A DNA stretch of 19,607 nt from Halobacteriales archaeon QS_9_70_65 (GTDB lineage Archaea; Halobacteriota; Halobacteria; Halobacteriales; Haloarculaceae), in assembly GCA_003023535.1 (NCBI GenBank), contig PXSC01000055.1:1-19607 (forward strand). The letters are read 5' to 3'. Every line of letters starts with the position of its first letter. Positions within the stretch are counted from its first letter, which is position 1. Position numbers and translations under genes: made by a program. Shown here one piece after another: positions 1 to 7,548 of the stretch. The notes beneath the pieces are model-generated. The model ran no database searches, was not told the DNA's origin, and was given only the letters and a program-made list of their open reading frames with translations.

Positions 1-267
1 TGCGCCGGCACCGAGCAATCCCGCGAGCACGGGCACGGTCGAACACGAGCAAAACGGCGTCACGGCACCCAGGCCTGCCGCCGCGACGTTCCCGCTTCCG
101 CGGTTTCGCTCCCGGAGCATCGCCTCGACCTTCTCGGGTGGCAGGTACTCCTCGACGAGCCCGACGAGAAACGACGCCCCGACGAACAGCGGCACGAGGA
201 TCGCCGCCAGATGGACGAAGTACGCCCACGAATCCAACAGTGCGGTCTCGACACCGGGCGGAATCAT
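1..267 (-). CDS. Permease, COG0701/ArsP-like (N-terminal part; runs off the left edge)
   Basis: The first 89 codons of a membrane permease are present and the rest lies beyond base 1. The reading frame starts at the ATG at 265-267, which overlaps the TGA of the upstream arsR gene in an ATGA junction, so the two are probably translationally coupled. A hydrophobic segment covers roughly residues 14-36 ([17 protein letters not shown] and onward). It is followed by a charged loop and the motif [15 protein letters not shown], whose paired cysteines are characteristic of the COG0701/PF03773 permease family. Members with an ArsR neighbour are often linked to export of arsenicals or other thiol-reactive compounds. 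That role here is inferred from the neighbours; the substrate cannot be read from the sequence. Confidence 0.85.
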   Translation of the reverse strand, partial: MIPPGVETALLDSWAYFVHLAAILVPLFVGASFLVGLVEEYLPPEKVEAMLRERNRGSGNVAAAGLGAVTPFCSCSTVPVLAGLLGAGA

Positions 268-641
268 GTTTTCCCCGCGAGCGCGTCGGCGATATCGAGC
301 AACTGGAGGACGGCCGTATCGCCGATGCGGTAGTACGTCCACTTGCCCCGTCGACGCGTGTTGACGAGTCCGGCGTCTTTGAGCTCGCGGAGGTGACTCG
401 CGACGGTCGACTGCGGAGCGTCGAGGACGACCTGGATCTCACAGGCACACAGCTCCCCATCTCTGAGCGCTTCGAGGATGCGAATCCGGTGTTCGTTCGA
501 GAGTGCCTTGAACACCGCTCGTGATGCTTCGAGTTCCGTGTCGTCGGCCATCAGGTCGGACAACGACGCGAGTCGGTCGTCCGGGTCATCGTAGAGACGG
601 TCGAGCGTCCGTCGTGTTGACTCTGGAACGGAGTCGGCCAT
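264..641 (-). CDS. ArsR-family winged-helix metalloregulator
   Basis: This 125-residue protein is an ArsR/SmtB-type repressor. A winged-helix domain covers about residues 40-115: [19 protein letters not shown] is followed by the recognition helix [19 protein letters not shown] and a wing at [11 protein letters not shown]. The sequence ELCACE at residues 64-69 puts Cys65 and Cys67 where arsenic- or cadmium-sensing members carry their ELCxC metal site, so it very likely senses a thiophilic metal or metalloid and releases DNA on binding. It lies 6 bases after the small Cys-Cys peptide gene and overlaps the permease start by 4 bases. That makes a three-gene operon with probable autoregulation at the dyad near 757-786. 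The metal specificity is not determined. Confidence 0.92.
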   Translation of the reverse strand: MADSVPESTRRTLDRLYDDPDDRLASLSDLMADDTELEASRAVFKALSNEHRIRILEALRDGELCACEIQVVLDAPQSTVASHLRELKDAGLVNTRRRGKWTYYRIGDTAVLQLLDIADALAGKT

Positions 642-647
642 CTCCGG

Positions 648-761
648 TCACTCCCCGTCGTCGACTTCTTCGATCTCGACGCCACAGCAGGCGTCGTCGT
701 CGGTTTCCGACTCAGTTCCGAACAGTGCATCCGTAATCCTCCCGAGCAGCGAGTTCGCCAT
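648..761 (-). CDS. Small Cys-Cys acidic peptide, first gene of the arsR operon
   Basis: A 37-residue reading frame begins at the ATG at 759-761 and ends with TGA at 648-650, six bases before the arsR start. It begins MANSLLGRITDALFG, which could form a short amphipathic helix, and continues into an acidic tail with the motif DDACCGVEIEEVDD. The adjacent cysteines suggest binding of a thiophilic metal, which fits its place as first gene of an ArsR-permease operon. A TATA-like box lies at the expected leaderless distance upstream. I do not recognise a named family. A metal chaperone or sensor accessory is inference only, but spacing and composition support it being a real gene. Confidence 0.75.
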   Translation of the reverse strand: MANSLLGRITDALFGTESETDDDACCGVEIEEVDDGE

Positions 762-796
762 ACGAATCGATAATACTCGATATGGCACTAATAGTT
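757..796 (-). promoter_or_regulatory. Promoter and probable ArsR operator of the small peptide-arsR-permease operon
   Basis: On the minus strand a TATA-like CTATTA lies at 789-794, about 30 bases from the ATG at 761. Between them is a perfect inverted repeat ATCGA-N6-TCGAT (766-781), and a second pair GCCAT (757-761) / ATGGC (782-786) encloses it. A dyad between the TATA box and the start of a leaderless transcript is a natural site for the repressor encoded two genes later. The binding assignment is inferred from position. Confidence 0.6.
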
Positions 797-958
797 TTCG
801 GCGGCAGAGCCTCCGCCGTTCCCGTTGGTCTTCGAGACGTCTCACCCGAGAGATGCCGTACTGCCGTTCAGATGCATGTGACCGCGTATCGGGCCGCCAC
901 TTTCGTATTGATGAATACCGAATCGTTCGTGTCGTTCTGGTGGTCTCGACCCCACGGG
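762..958. other. Gap between the arsR operon and the frameshifted gene: no gene seen
   Basis: This stretch is less GC-rich than its surroundings. The arsR-operon promoter occupies the first 35 bases. A small inverted repeat GTATT-GATG-AATAC lies at 905-918. An open frame from 782 on the plus strand lacks haloarchaeal codon bias and overlaps the promoter, so I do not call it a gene. Confidence 0.5.
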
Positions 959-1148
959 CTACCCGACGCGGTCGGCGACAGTCTTGGGCGTCCGGTACTC
1001 GGAGTCTGAGTATGTAGTGACCCGCACCCCGAACAGCGCCGGAGTCGTAGGCGGCAATTTCCTCGCGGACGGGTTCGGCGCCGGTTTCGAACTCGAGCCC
1101 GGCGACGTCGGTCGTCCGGCCCCCGACGCACACGAACGCCCCGGCCAT
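959..1148 (-). pseudogene. Small haloarchaeal protein gene with a frameshift
   Basis: An ATG at 1146-1148 opens a frame reading MAGAFVCVGGRTTDVAG and continuing through EEIAAYDSG with good codon bias. Near base 1035 the bias moves to another frame, which reads ALFGVRVTTYSDSEYRTP and then KTVADRVG before TAG at 959-961. The span is 190 bases, one more than a multiple of three, so one extra base (or an equivalent deletion) near the join explains it. Joined, it would be a protein of about 62 residues. I do not know the family. It is transcribed divergently from the thiolase, with 48 bases between the starts. It is either a recent frameshift, a sequencing error, or less likely a programmed shift. 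Confidence 0.55.
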
Positions 1149-1196
1149 CCGGACCACAACGTACAAAGGTCGGCTTCCCCTTTGTGATAGTGTCAC
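1149..1196. promoter_or_regulatory. Divergent control region with a 7-base dyad upstream of the thiolase
   Basis: The 48 bases between the divergent starts hold a perfect inverted repeat ACAAAGG (1163-1169) / CCTTTGT (1179-1185) with a 9-base spacer. A smaller GTGA (1184-1187) / TCAC (1193-1196) pair lies immediately before the thiolase ATG. No strong TATA box is seen for the thiolase; the AT-rich TTTGTGATAG is close to the start. The dyad probably binds a regulator that I cannot identify. Confidence 0.5.
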
Positions 1197-2345
1197 ATGA
1201 ACACGCCGGTCATCGTCGACGCCGTCCGGACGCCGTTCGGCAAGCGGGACGGCTCGTTCAGCGACACGCACCCGCAGGACCTCGCGGCCGAGCCGCTGAC
1301 GGCGCTCCGCGAGCGCAATGGCTTCGACCCCGAGACGGTCGAGGACGTCGTCTACGGCTGTGTCACGCCGGTGGACGAACAGGGGCTCAACGTCGCCCGC
1401 CTCGCGCCGATGGTCGCCGGCTGGGGCGACGGCGTCCCGGGCGTCCAGCTCAACCGGATGTGCGGCTCCGGCCAGCAGGCGGTCAACTTCGCGGCCGGAC
1501 AGATCGCCGCCGGCTATCACGACGTCGTCGTCGCCGGCGGCGTCGAGCACATGACCCGCGTCCCGATGGGCTCGGACGGCCAGTCCGTGACCGACACCTA
1601 CTTCGAGCACTTCGAGGAGCTGACGACCCAGGGCGAGGGCGCCGAGCGCATCGCCGAGGAGTACGGCTTCTCCCGGGAGTCCCTCGACGAGCTCGCCGCC
1701 GAGTCCCAGCAGCGGTGGGGCGAAGCCGCCGCCGCGGGAAAGTACGACGACCAGGTAGTGGCCGTCGAGACGCAACTGGACGACGAGGCCGTCACCGTCG
1801 AGGAGGACGAACACCCCCGGCCGGAGACGACCGTCGAGACGTTGTCGGGGCTGCCGCCGTCGTTCCGGAGCCCCGAGAACGGCTTCCACCACGCCGGCAA
1901 CTCCTCGGGCATCGTCGACGGCGCCGGCGGGCTGCTGCTCGCGAGCGAGGCGGCTGCCGAGGCCCACGGCTGGGAGCCGATGGCTCGCGTCGTCGACACC
2001 CACGTCGTCGGCGTCGACCCCGTGACGATGCTGACGGGGCCGATTCCGGCGACGGAGGAGATCCTCGAGGAGAACGACCTGACAATCGACGACGTCGACC
2101 GCTTCGAGGTCAACGAGGCGTTCGCGTCGGTCGTCGCCGCCTGGCTGGAGGAGACGGGCGCCGACTGGGAGCGGACCAACGTCTGGGGCGGCGCCATCGC
2201 CCACGGTCACCCGCTCGGGGCGACCGGCTCCGCTCTCGTGGGCAAGCTCCCCTACCAGCTCGAGGAGTGCGACGGCCGCTACGGCCTCAGCGCGATGTGT
2301 ATCGGCTTCGGGCAGGGCGTCGCCACCATCGTCGAGCGGCTGTAA
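1197..2345 (+). CDS. Thiolase (acetyl-CoA C-acyltransferase)
   Basis: This 382-residue protein is a full-length thiolase. It condenses or cleaves beta-ketoacyl-CoA with the catalytic triad of the family: nucleophilic Cys89 in NRMCGSGQQA, His338 in GGAIAHGHPLGATG, and Cys368 in CIGFGQG. NEAFA at 306-310 and HAGNSSGIVDGAGG at 232-245 are further thiolase signatures. Length and motif order match stand-alone archaeal and bacterial degradative thiolases, as in fatty-acid beta-oxidation or acetoacetyl-CoA metabolism. No DUF35 partner, typical of archaeal mevalonate-type thiolases, is adjacent. The ATG is immediately preceded by the dyad-rich control region. A T-run at 2350-2354 may end transcription. 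Confidence 0.95.
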   Translation: MNTPVIVDAVRTPFGKRDGSFSDTHPQDLAAEPLTALRERNGFDPETVEDVVYGCVTPVDEQGLNVARLAPMVAGWGDGVPGVQLNRMCGSGQQAVNFAAGQIAAGYHDVVVAGGVEHMTRVPMGSDGQSVTDTYFEHFEELTTQGEGAERIAEEYGFSRESLDELAAESQQRWGEAAAAGKYDDQVVAVETQLDDEAVTVEEDEHPRPETTVETLSGLPPSFRSPENGFHHAGNSSGIVDGAGGLLLASEAAAEAHGWEPMARVVDTHVVGVDPVTMLTGPIPATEEILEENDLTIDDVDRFEVNEAFASVVAAWLEETGADWERTNVWGGAIAHGHPLGATGSALVGKLPYQLEECDGRYGLSAMCIGFGQGVATIVERL

Positions 2346-2585
2346 CTGCTTTTTGCACGCTCGGCGCGGCTCCGCCGCGCCTCGCAGAACGAATAACGGC
2401 GTCCGCGTCGGCCGGAAAGACATTCGAAGATCTTCAGCGGGCGTGATACCGCGGACTGACCGGAGAATCGGTGACGGCGGAACGCCTCAGATATTCGATT
2501 TTCCACTCGTGTGCCCAGCGGTACCAGGAGTCCGGACGGTCGCGAGCGGGGTGGCTATTTATCTCTCGGCGCCGAAACGGTGGAT
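2346..2585 (+). promoter_or_regulatory. Thiolase-birA gap: T-run terminator and birA TATA box
   Basis: A run of five T at 2350-2354 follows the thiolase stop codon. It is followed by a GC hairpin (GCGCGG / CCGCGC, about 2358-2374). CTATTTATC at 2555-2563 lies about 27 bases before the birA ATG at 2586 and is a good haloarchaeal TATA box. This supports 2586 over the upstream in-frame ATG at 2511 and implies a leaderless mRNA. No gene is seen in the gap. Confidence 0.6.
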
Positions 2586-3512
2586 ATGCAGGAGACGCGC
2601 AGGCGGGTGCTGGAGGCGCTGGCCGACGGCCCGGTCGGCGGGCCGGCGCTGGCCGACCGGCTCGGGGTCTCGCGGGCGGCCGTCTGGAAGCACGTCGAGG
2701 CGCTCCGGAAGGCGGACTTCGGCGTCGAGAGCCGCGACGACGGCTACGTCCTGACCGACGTCCCGGAATTCGGCGGCGCGGCCGTCGAGTTCGGCCTCGA
2801 AGCGCCGTTCGACGTCGACTACCACGACAGCCTCCTCAGCACGAACGACCGGGCCCGCGAGCTGGCCGGCGAGGGCGCCGACGACGTCGTCGTCCTCGCC
2901 GACGAGCAGACGGGCGGCCGGGGCCGGCTCGACCGGGAGTGGGCCTCTCCGTCCGGCGGCGTCTGGCTCAGCGCGGTCTGCCGGCCGGAGCTGCCGCCGG
3001 CGCGAGTACCGGTGTACACGCTGGCGGCGGCCGTCGCGACGACGGCGGCCGTCCGCGAGGTCGGCGTCGACGCCCGAATCAAGTGGCCCAACGACGTGCT
3101 GGTCGGCGACGACGAGCGGAAGGTCGCGGGGATCCTCACCGAGATGGAAGGGGAAGCCGACCGGGTGTCGTGGGTGGTCGTCGGCGTCGGGCTGAACGCC
3201 AACGTCGACGCCGGGGCGGTACCGGAGACCGCGACGACGCTGCGGGAGCGGGTCGGCGACGTCGACCGGGCGGCGCTGACGCGGACGCTTCTGGAGCGGT
3301 TCGACGAGCTGCGGACCGACCCCGAGTCGGTGCTGCCGGCCTGGCGGGAGCGGGCGGCGACGCTCGGACGCCGGGTTCGCGTCGAGACGCCCGGCGGCGA
3401 GGTGGTCGGCGAGGCCGTCGACGTCGAGTTCCCCGGCCGACTGATCGTCGCGACCGACGACGGCCGCCGGCGCGTGTCGGCCGGCGACTGCGAGCACCTG
3501 CGGCCGGTCTGA
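2586..3512 (+). CDS. birA: Biotin protein ligase with N-terminal HTH domain
   Basis: This 308-residue protein attaches biotin to carboxylase carrier domains and may also repress biotin genes. An N-terminal helix-turn-helix covers about residues 1-58 (LADRLGVSRAAVWKHVEAL). The catalytic domain follows with STNDRA at 85-90, the biotinyl-AMP loop GGRGRLDREW at 110-119, and KWPNDVLVGDDERKVAGIL at 167-185. The family's C-terminal beta-barrel is at about 260-308. The start at 2586 is chosen because a TATA box lies 27 bases upstream and the HTH begins there; the longer frame to 2511 would run through the promoter. The bifunctional architecture matches E. coli BirA, but the archaeal operator is unknown. 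Confidence 0.93.
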   Translation: MQETRRRVLEALADGPVGGPALADRLGVSRAAVWKHVEALRKADFGVESRDDGYVLTDVPEFGGAAVEFGLEAPFDVDYHDSLLSTNDRARELAGEGADDVVVLADEQTGGRGRLDREWASPSGGVWLSAVCRPELPPARVPVYTLAAAVATTAAVREVGVDARIKWPNDVLVGDDERKVAGILTEMEGEADRVSWVVVGVGLNANVDAGAVPETATTLRERVGDVDRAALTRTLLERFDELRTDPESVLPAWRERAATLGRRVRVETPGGEVVGEAVDVEFPGRLIVATDDGRRRVSAGDCEHLRPV

Positions 3513-3513
3513 G

Positions 3514-3797
3514 CTACTCCAGGGCCCCCGACACCGCCGGGTCGCCGGTGACGCCCTCGCCGTCGGCGGGCGCCTCCGGCGAGCGGCCGCGGTCGGCCTC
3601 CTCAGCGACGACGACACCGATGCGGGTGTGGGTGTCGACGGAAGCCGGGCGATGTCCGTCGATTCTGCGAGCCGTGGCTCGACGGCGACGATCTCGCCGT
3701 CCTCGACGATCACGCGGCCCTCGGCGGGATCGTCGTCGCGGGCGCCGGCGAGTATCCGCTCGAACGGCTCCGTGCGCCGGCTCGACCCGGCCGGCAC
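3514..3797 (-). pseudogene. Frameshifted hypothetical gene between birA and the HD hydrolase
   Basis: From a GTG at 3795-3797 the minus strand reads VPAGSSRRTEPFERILAG and on to EGRVIVEDGEIVAVEPRLAE. Near 3645-3655 the coding signal moves to another frame, which reads HRPASVDTHTRIGVVVAEE and ends GEGVTGDPAVSGALE before TAG at 3514-3516. The span of 284 bases is one short of a multiple of three. Strong G/C at third positions in both halves argues for a single ancestral gene of about 95 codons with an indel. It starts 13 bases after the HD hydrolase stop, as if in the same operon, and ends one base from the convergent birA. I do not recognise the family. Confidence 0.5.
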
Positions 3798-3810
3798 GAA
3801 ACGACGCCGG

Positions 3811-5037
3811 TCACTCCGCCTCGAACTCGTCGAGCGTCGCGTTGATGCCCTGTCGGACGTCGACGACGAGGGCCTCGAGGTCGAGCCCGAGGACGTTCTC
3901 GGCGGCGCCGCCGACGCGGTCGGTCGCTTCTTCGGGGGCGTAGACGCCCAGCCGCCACTGCTCGTTGCCGGCGCGTCGCAGCGCCGTCACCAGCGTCGAC
4001 TGCGAGTCCAGCCGCCGAATCTCGCCGTTGACGACGACCCGGCTCGTCGACTCCCGCATCTCCGGCCGCGGCGGCACGTCGAGGATGACCGACGCCGGGT
4101 CGACGCCGGCGTAGCCGGCGATGTCGCGCTCGAACTCCCGTAGCTGGTCGTGGTCGGCGTCGACGATGTCGTCGGGGACGTCCGACAGCTCCGCCCACAC
4201 CGCCCGCTTGAACAACCGGCGGGTGTCCAGCGCCCGGACGGTGTCGGCGGTGGCCTCGCAGCGCCGTAGTGCGACGGTCAGGTCGCGGTCGTCCATCCGG
4301 CGGACCTCCTCGGCGGTCGCCGCGCCGGCCTCGATCAGTCGGTCGGTCGCCCGCCGCAGCATCGCCTTCGAGATGCGGGCGACGTGGTGGTTGTAGACGA
4401 CCGGGTTCATCAGCGCCCGCGCCAGGAGCAGCGACTCGGCGGTCTGGACGTTGCCCTCCGCGAGCACGAGCTCGCCGTCGATGAACCGCAGCTCGCGGAC
4501 GAACCGGCCGGTGTCGATGGTGCCGTAGGGGACGCCGGTGTGGTGGGCGTCCCGCACCAGGTAGTCCATGCGGTCGACGTCCAGCTCCCCGGAGACGAGC
4601 TGGCCGAGTTCGCCCTCGCCGGCGACGAGGCCGGCGACCCGCCCGGGGTCGATGTCGTGTAACGCGAGCACGCGAGCGACCTCGCCGGTCTCCAACAGGT
4701 CGTCGACGTCGTCGTGCATCCGGCCGGTCCGGCGGGCGACCAGCGATTCGATGTTGTGGCTGAACGGGCTGTGACCGATGTCGTGGAGGACGGCCGCCGC
4801 CCGGACCCGCTCGGCCTGTCTGCCCTCGATGCCGAGCTGGTCGAGGGCCCGCATCGCCAGGTGGTAGACGCCGAGGGAGTGCTCGAAGCGGGTGTGGTTG
4901 GCGCTGGGGTAGACCAGCTCGGCGGTGCCGAGCTGTTTGACCCGCCGGAGCCGCTGGACGGCCGGCGTGTCCAGCAGGTCCTCGGCGACCCCCTCGACGG
5001 TGATGTGATCGTGGACGCTGTCCTTGATGGTGGCCAT
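3811..5037 (-). CDS. HD-domain phosphohydrolase (dNTPase-like), intact paralogue
   Basis: This 408-residue HD-superfamily metal hydrolase belongs to the dGTPase-like COG1078 group. The metal ligands are visible: His53 in RFEHSLGVYHLA, His85-Asp86 in LHDIGHSPFSH, and an Asp in DRMDYLVRDAHHTGVPYG (about 156-172). Family members hydrolyse deoxynucleoside triphosphates or other phosphate esters; the substrate here is unknown. The start is taken at the ATG at 5037 rather than 5058 because a TATA-like GGTTTTTAGC at 5061-5070 lies 27 bases upstream and MATIKDSVHDHI is the usual family N-terminus. A damaged paralogue lies just upstream on the same strand, with stretches of near-identical DNA. Confidence 0.9.
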   Translation of the reverse strand: MATIKDSVHDHITVEGVAEDLLDTPAVQRLRRVKQLGTAELVYPSANHTRFEHSLGVYHLAMRALDQLGIEGRQAERVRAAAVLHDIGHSPFSHNIESLVARRTGRMHDDVDDLLETGEVARVLALHDIDPGRVAGLVAGEGELGQLVSGELDVDRMDYLVRDAHHTGVPYGTIDTGRFVRELRFIDGELVLAEGNVQTAESLLLARALMNPVVYNHHVARISKAMLRRATDRLIEAGAATAEEVRRMDDRDLTVALRRCEATADTVRALDTRRLFKRAVWAELSDVPDDIVDADHDQLREFERDIAGYAGVDPASVILDVPPRPEMRESTSRVVVNGEIRRLDSQSTLVTALRRAGNEQWRLGVYAPEEATDRVGGAAENVLGLDLEALVVDVRQGINATLDEFEAE

Positions 5038-5058
5038 TGCCGCCGTTTCGGGCTGCAT

Positions 5059-5239
5059 CGGCTAAAAACCCGGCCGCGGCTACGGCAGCCCCGTTTAGTT
5101 GCGCGAGAGCCGGCCGGACAGCCGGCGTCGGGTGGGACCTCGAATGGGGCCGACCGCTCGCTCCGCGAGCGGGAGGGGGCGTTCGGACACGCCACCGTCA
5201 CCGCCGAAGCACCTACTTCCTCCTCACTGAATACTGCCG
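5059..5239. repeat. Spacer between the HD paralogues: 14-base direct repeat and hairpin
   Basis: GCTACGGCAGCCCC occurs at 5079-5092 and again at 5239-5252, where it encodes the C-terminus and stop of the upstream HD paralogue. The first copy lies just upstream of the intact paralogue's promoter. This is what remains if the pair arose by tandem duplication, or if the segment between was gained by recombination at the repeat. A strong hairpin CCGCTCGC-TCC-GCGAGCGG lies at about 5153-5171. No gene is seen. Confidence 0.6.
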
Positions 5240-6320
5240 CTACGGCAGCCCCAGAACGTCCTCGGCGGCCGCCGCGACGGGTTCGACGTCCGACGCCGGG
5301 CAGTAGACGCCGAGCCGCCACCGCGCCCGCCGGGCCCGCCGGAACGCCCCCACCATCGCCGAGGCCTCCTCGAGCCGCTGGACGACGCCGTCGACGACGA
5401 CCCGGGTCCGGGACTCCTTCAGCGTCGGCCGTCGCGGGATGTCGACGAGCACCGACTCGCGGTCGAGCCCCGCGGCGGCGGCGATCTCGCGGGCGGCGGC
5501 CCGCTCGTCGGCGTGGTCCATCCGCGTGACCCCCTCCGGGACGTCGCCGAGCCCCGCCCACACCGCCCGCTTGTAGAGGTCGCGGCGCTCGATGCGGCCG
5601 CCGAGGTCCGGCACCTCGGCCCGGAGCGCGACCAGCAGGTCGTGGTCGGCCATCCGGCGGAACCGCTCGACGGCGACCCCACCGTCGAGCAGCCGCTCGC
5701 AGGCCCGCTCCAGCATCGTCCCCGCGACCCGGGAGACGTGGTGGCGGTAGACGGTGCCGTCCATCAGCGCCCGCGCCAGCAGCAGCGACTCGGCGGTCGG
5801 GACGTTGCCCGCCGCCAGAACGAGCCGGCCGTCCCGGTACCGCAGCGCGCGCAGCAGTCGCCCCGGGTCGATGGTGCCGTAGGGGACGCCGGTGTGGTGG
5901 GCGTCCCGCACCAGGTAGTCCATGCGGTCGACGTCGAGCTCGCCCGAAACCAGCTGGCCGAGTTCGCCCTCGCCGGCGACGAGGGCCGCCACGCGGTCCG
6001 GGTCGAGGTCGTGGGACTCCAGCACGCCCGCGAGCTCCGTCTCGTACAGCAGTTCACCGATGTCGTCGTGGTCGCGGCCGGTGCGGCGCCGGATGACGTC
6101 TTCGGTCTGGTGGCCGTAGGGGCCGTGGCCGACGTCGTGTAGCAGCGCGGCGGCGCGGACGTGGGCGGCCCGGTCGCCGTCGACGTCGAGGAAGCGCAGC
6201 GCCTCCCGAGCCAGGTGGTAGACGCCGAGGGAGTGCTCGAAGCGGGTGTGGGAGGCCGAGGGGTAGACCAGCCGCACCGTCGACAGCTGCTTGATGTGGC
6301 GGAGCCTTGATGGCGTTCAT
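5240..6320 (-). pseudogene. Second HD-domain phosphohydrolase, 5' end deleted and out of frame
   Basis: This is a paralogue of the neighbouring HD hydrolase. It is intact from LRHIKQLSTVRLVYPSASHT to its end, with FEHSLGVYHLA, LLHDVGHGPYGH and MDYLVRDAHHTG metal-site motifs. The expected N-terminal start is still present as ATG at 6318-6320 reading MNAIK. After AAGG the sequence jumps straight to the codons for LRHIKQ, in another frame. Compared with its neighbour about 71 bases are missing. In the correct frame a TGA at 6317-6319 precedes any usable start, leaving only an internal GTG at 6275-6277. The product would lack its first helix, so it is probably non-functional unless the sequence is wrong. 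Confidence 0.75.
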
Positions 6321-6543
6321 GCCGGCGCTTCGGCCGACGAAGGAAAAAGGGCCCCGCTCGGGCCCGCCGGTCATCGCCGTGCCCGGAACCCCGGCGTCGG
6401 TCGGCTCGTCGAGTTGCCGAGGGCAATCCGGACGGTGACGTTCGACGTTCGACGTGTCGCCGCCGGCGACCGACAAAACCATACACTCGACGGCCCGGCG
6501 CCGTGACGGTCAGATACAAAGCCGTCGCCGCGGTACGGCGTGT
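6321..6543. promoter_or_regulatory. Divergent promoter region before cofD
   Basis: GATACAAAG at 6513-6521 lies about 27 bases before the cofD ATG at 6544 and is a good TATA box for a leaderless cofD operon mRNA. For the opposite strand the only T/A-rich candidate is the block at about 6342-6350. No gene is seen in the 223 bases. Confidence 0.5.
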
Positions 6544-7548
6544 ATGGTCACGTTCCTCGCCGGCGGGACGGGAACGCCGAAGCTGCTGTACGGCGGAGCC
6601 CCGGTCTTCGAGCCATCGTCGTCGCCGGTCGTCTGCAACACCGGCGACGACGTCGAGATGGGCGGGCTGATCGTCTGTCCGGACGTCGACACCGTGCTGT
6701 TCTCCGAGGCGGGACTGCTGGACCGCGAGCGGTGGTGGGGAATCGCCGACGACACGACCGAGACCCACGAGACCGTCCGGACGCTCGCCGACGAGGCCGG
6801 CCTCGAGGCCGGGCCGCGGTACCTCCCCGAGGACGCCCAGACGTCGGGCCGGGAGATCGCCCGCTGGCGGCGCTTCTCCGGCGTCGCGGAGTTCATGGAG
6901 TTGGGCGACCGCGACCGGGCGGTCCACGTCACTCGAACCGGCCTGCTCGACGAGGGGTACACGCTGACGGAGGTCGTCGACGTCCTCGCCGAGGGGCTCG
7001 GCGTCGACCGGCCGGTCCTGCCGATGAGCGACGACCCCGTCGCGACGATCGTCCACACCGACGAGGGGCCGATGCACTTCCAGGAGTTCTGGGTCCACCG
7101 CCGGGCGGAGCCGGCCGTCGATTCCGTCGAGTTCCGCGGAGCGGCGGCCGCCGAGCCGACCGACGCGGCGCTGACGGCCCTCGAGGAGCCGGTCGTCGTC
7201 GGGCCGTCGAACCCCGTCACGAGCCTGGGGCCAATGCTCGCGATGGACCGATTCCGCGAGGCGCTGGCGGCGACAACCGTCGTGGCCGTCTCGCCGTTCG
7301 TCGAGAACCGCGTGTTCTCCGGGCCGGCCGGCGAGCTGATGGCCGCCACCGGCCGCGAGCCGTCGACGGCCGGCGTCGCCGAGGCCTACCCCTTCGCCGA
7401 CGCGTTCGTCCTCGACGACGACGACGGCACCGACCTGGACCGCCCGGTCGTCCGGACCGACACCGAACTGGGGACGCCCGCCGACGGCCGCCGCGTCTGT
7501 GCGGCGGTCCGGACGGCCCTGGAGCGGGCGGGCGCGGAGGTGGTCTGA
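6544..7548 (+). CDS. cofD: 2-phospho-L-lactate transferase (coenzyme F420 synthesis)
   Basis: This 334-residue CofD homologue transfers the phospholactyl-type moiety from its guanosine-diphosphate-activated precursor to the deazaflavin Fo, giving F420-0. Signatures are the N-terminal nucleotide loop [14 protein letters not shown] (4-17), [19 protein letters not shown] (32-50), [10 protein letters not shown] (159-168), and [13 protein letters not shown] with [17 protein letters not shown] (220-266). Length matches archaeal CofD. The ATG at 6544 is supported by the TATA box 27 bases upstream; an upstream in-frame ATG at 6454 would include that promoter. It is first of four tightly packed genes: the next begins immediately after its stop, so the cluster is probably one transcript. 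Confidence 0.95.
   Translation: MVTFLAGGTGTPKLLYGGAPVFEPSSSPVVCNTGDDVEMGGLIVCPDVDTVLFSEAGLLDRERWWGIADDTTETHETVRTLADEAGLEAGPRYLPEDAQTSGREIARWRRFSGVAEFMELGDRDRAVHVTRTGLLDEGYTLTEVVDVLAEGLGVDRPVLPMSDDPVATIVHTDEGPMHFQEFWVHRRAEPAVDSVEFRGAAAAEPTDAALTALEEPVVVGPSNPVTSLGPMLAMDRFREALAATTVVAVSPFVENRVFSGPAGELMAATGREPSTAGVAEAYPFADAFVLDDDDGTDLDRPVVRTDTELGTPADGRRVCAAVRTALERAGAEVV

Noticed and set aside
782..1009. 75-codon plus-strand frame starting MALIVFGG
   Set aside because: Its start overlaps the arsR-operon promoter and its codon use does not match the neighbours.
648..2423. 591-codon open frame opposite the thiolase
   Set aside because: It is the antisense shadow of a high-GC gene. Only its ends carry real coding signal: the small Cys-Cys peptide and part of the frameshifted gene.
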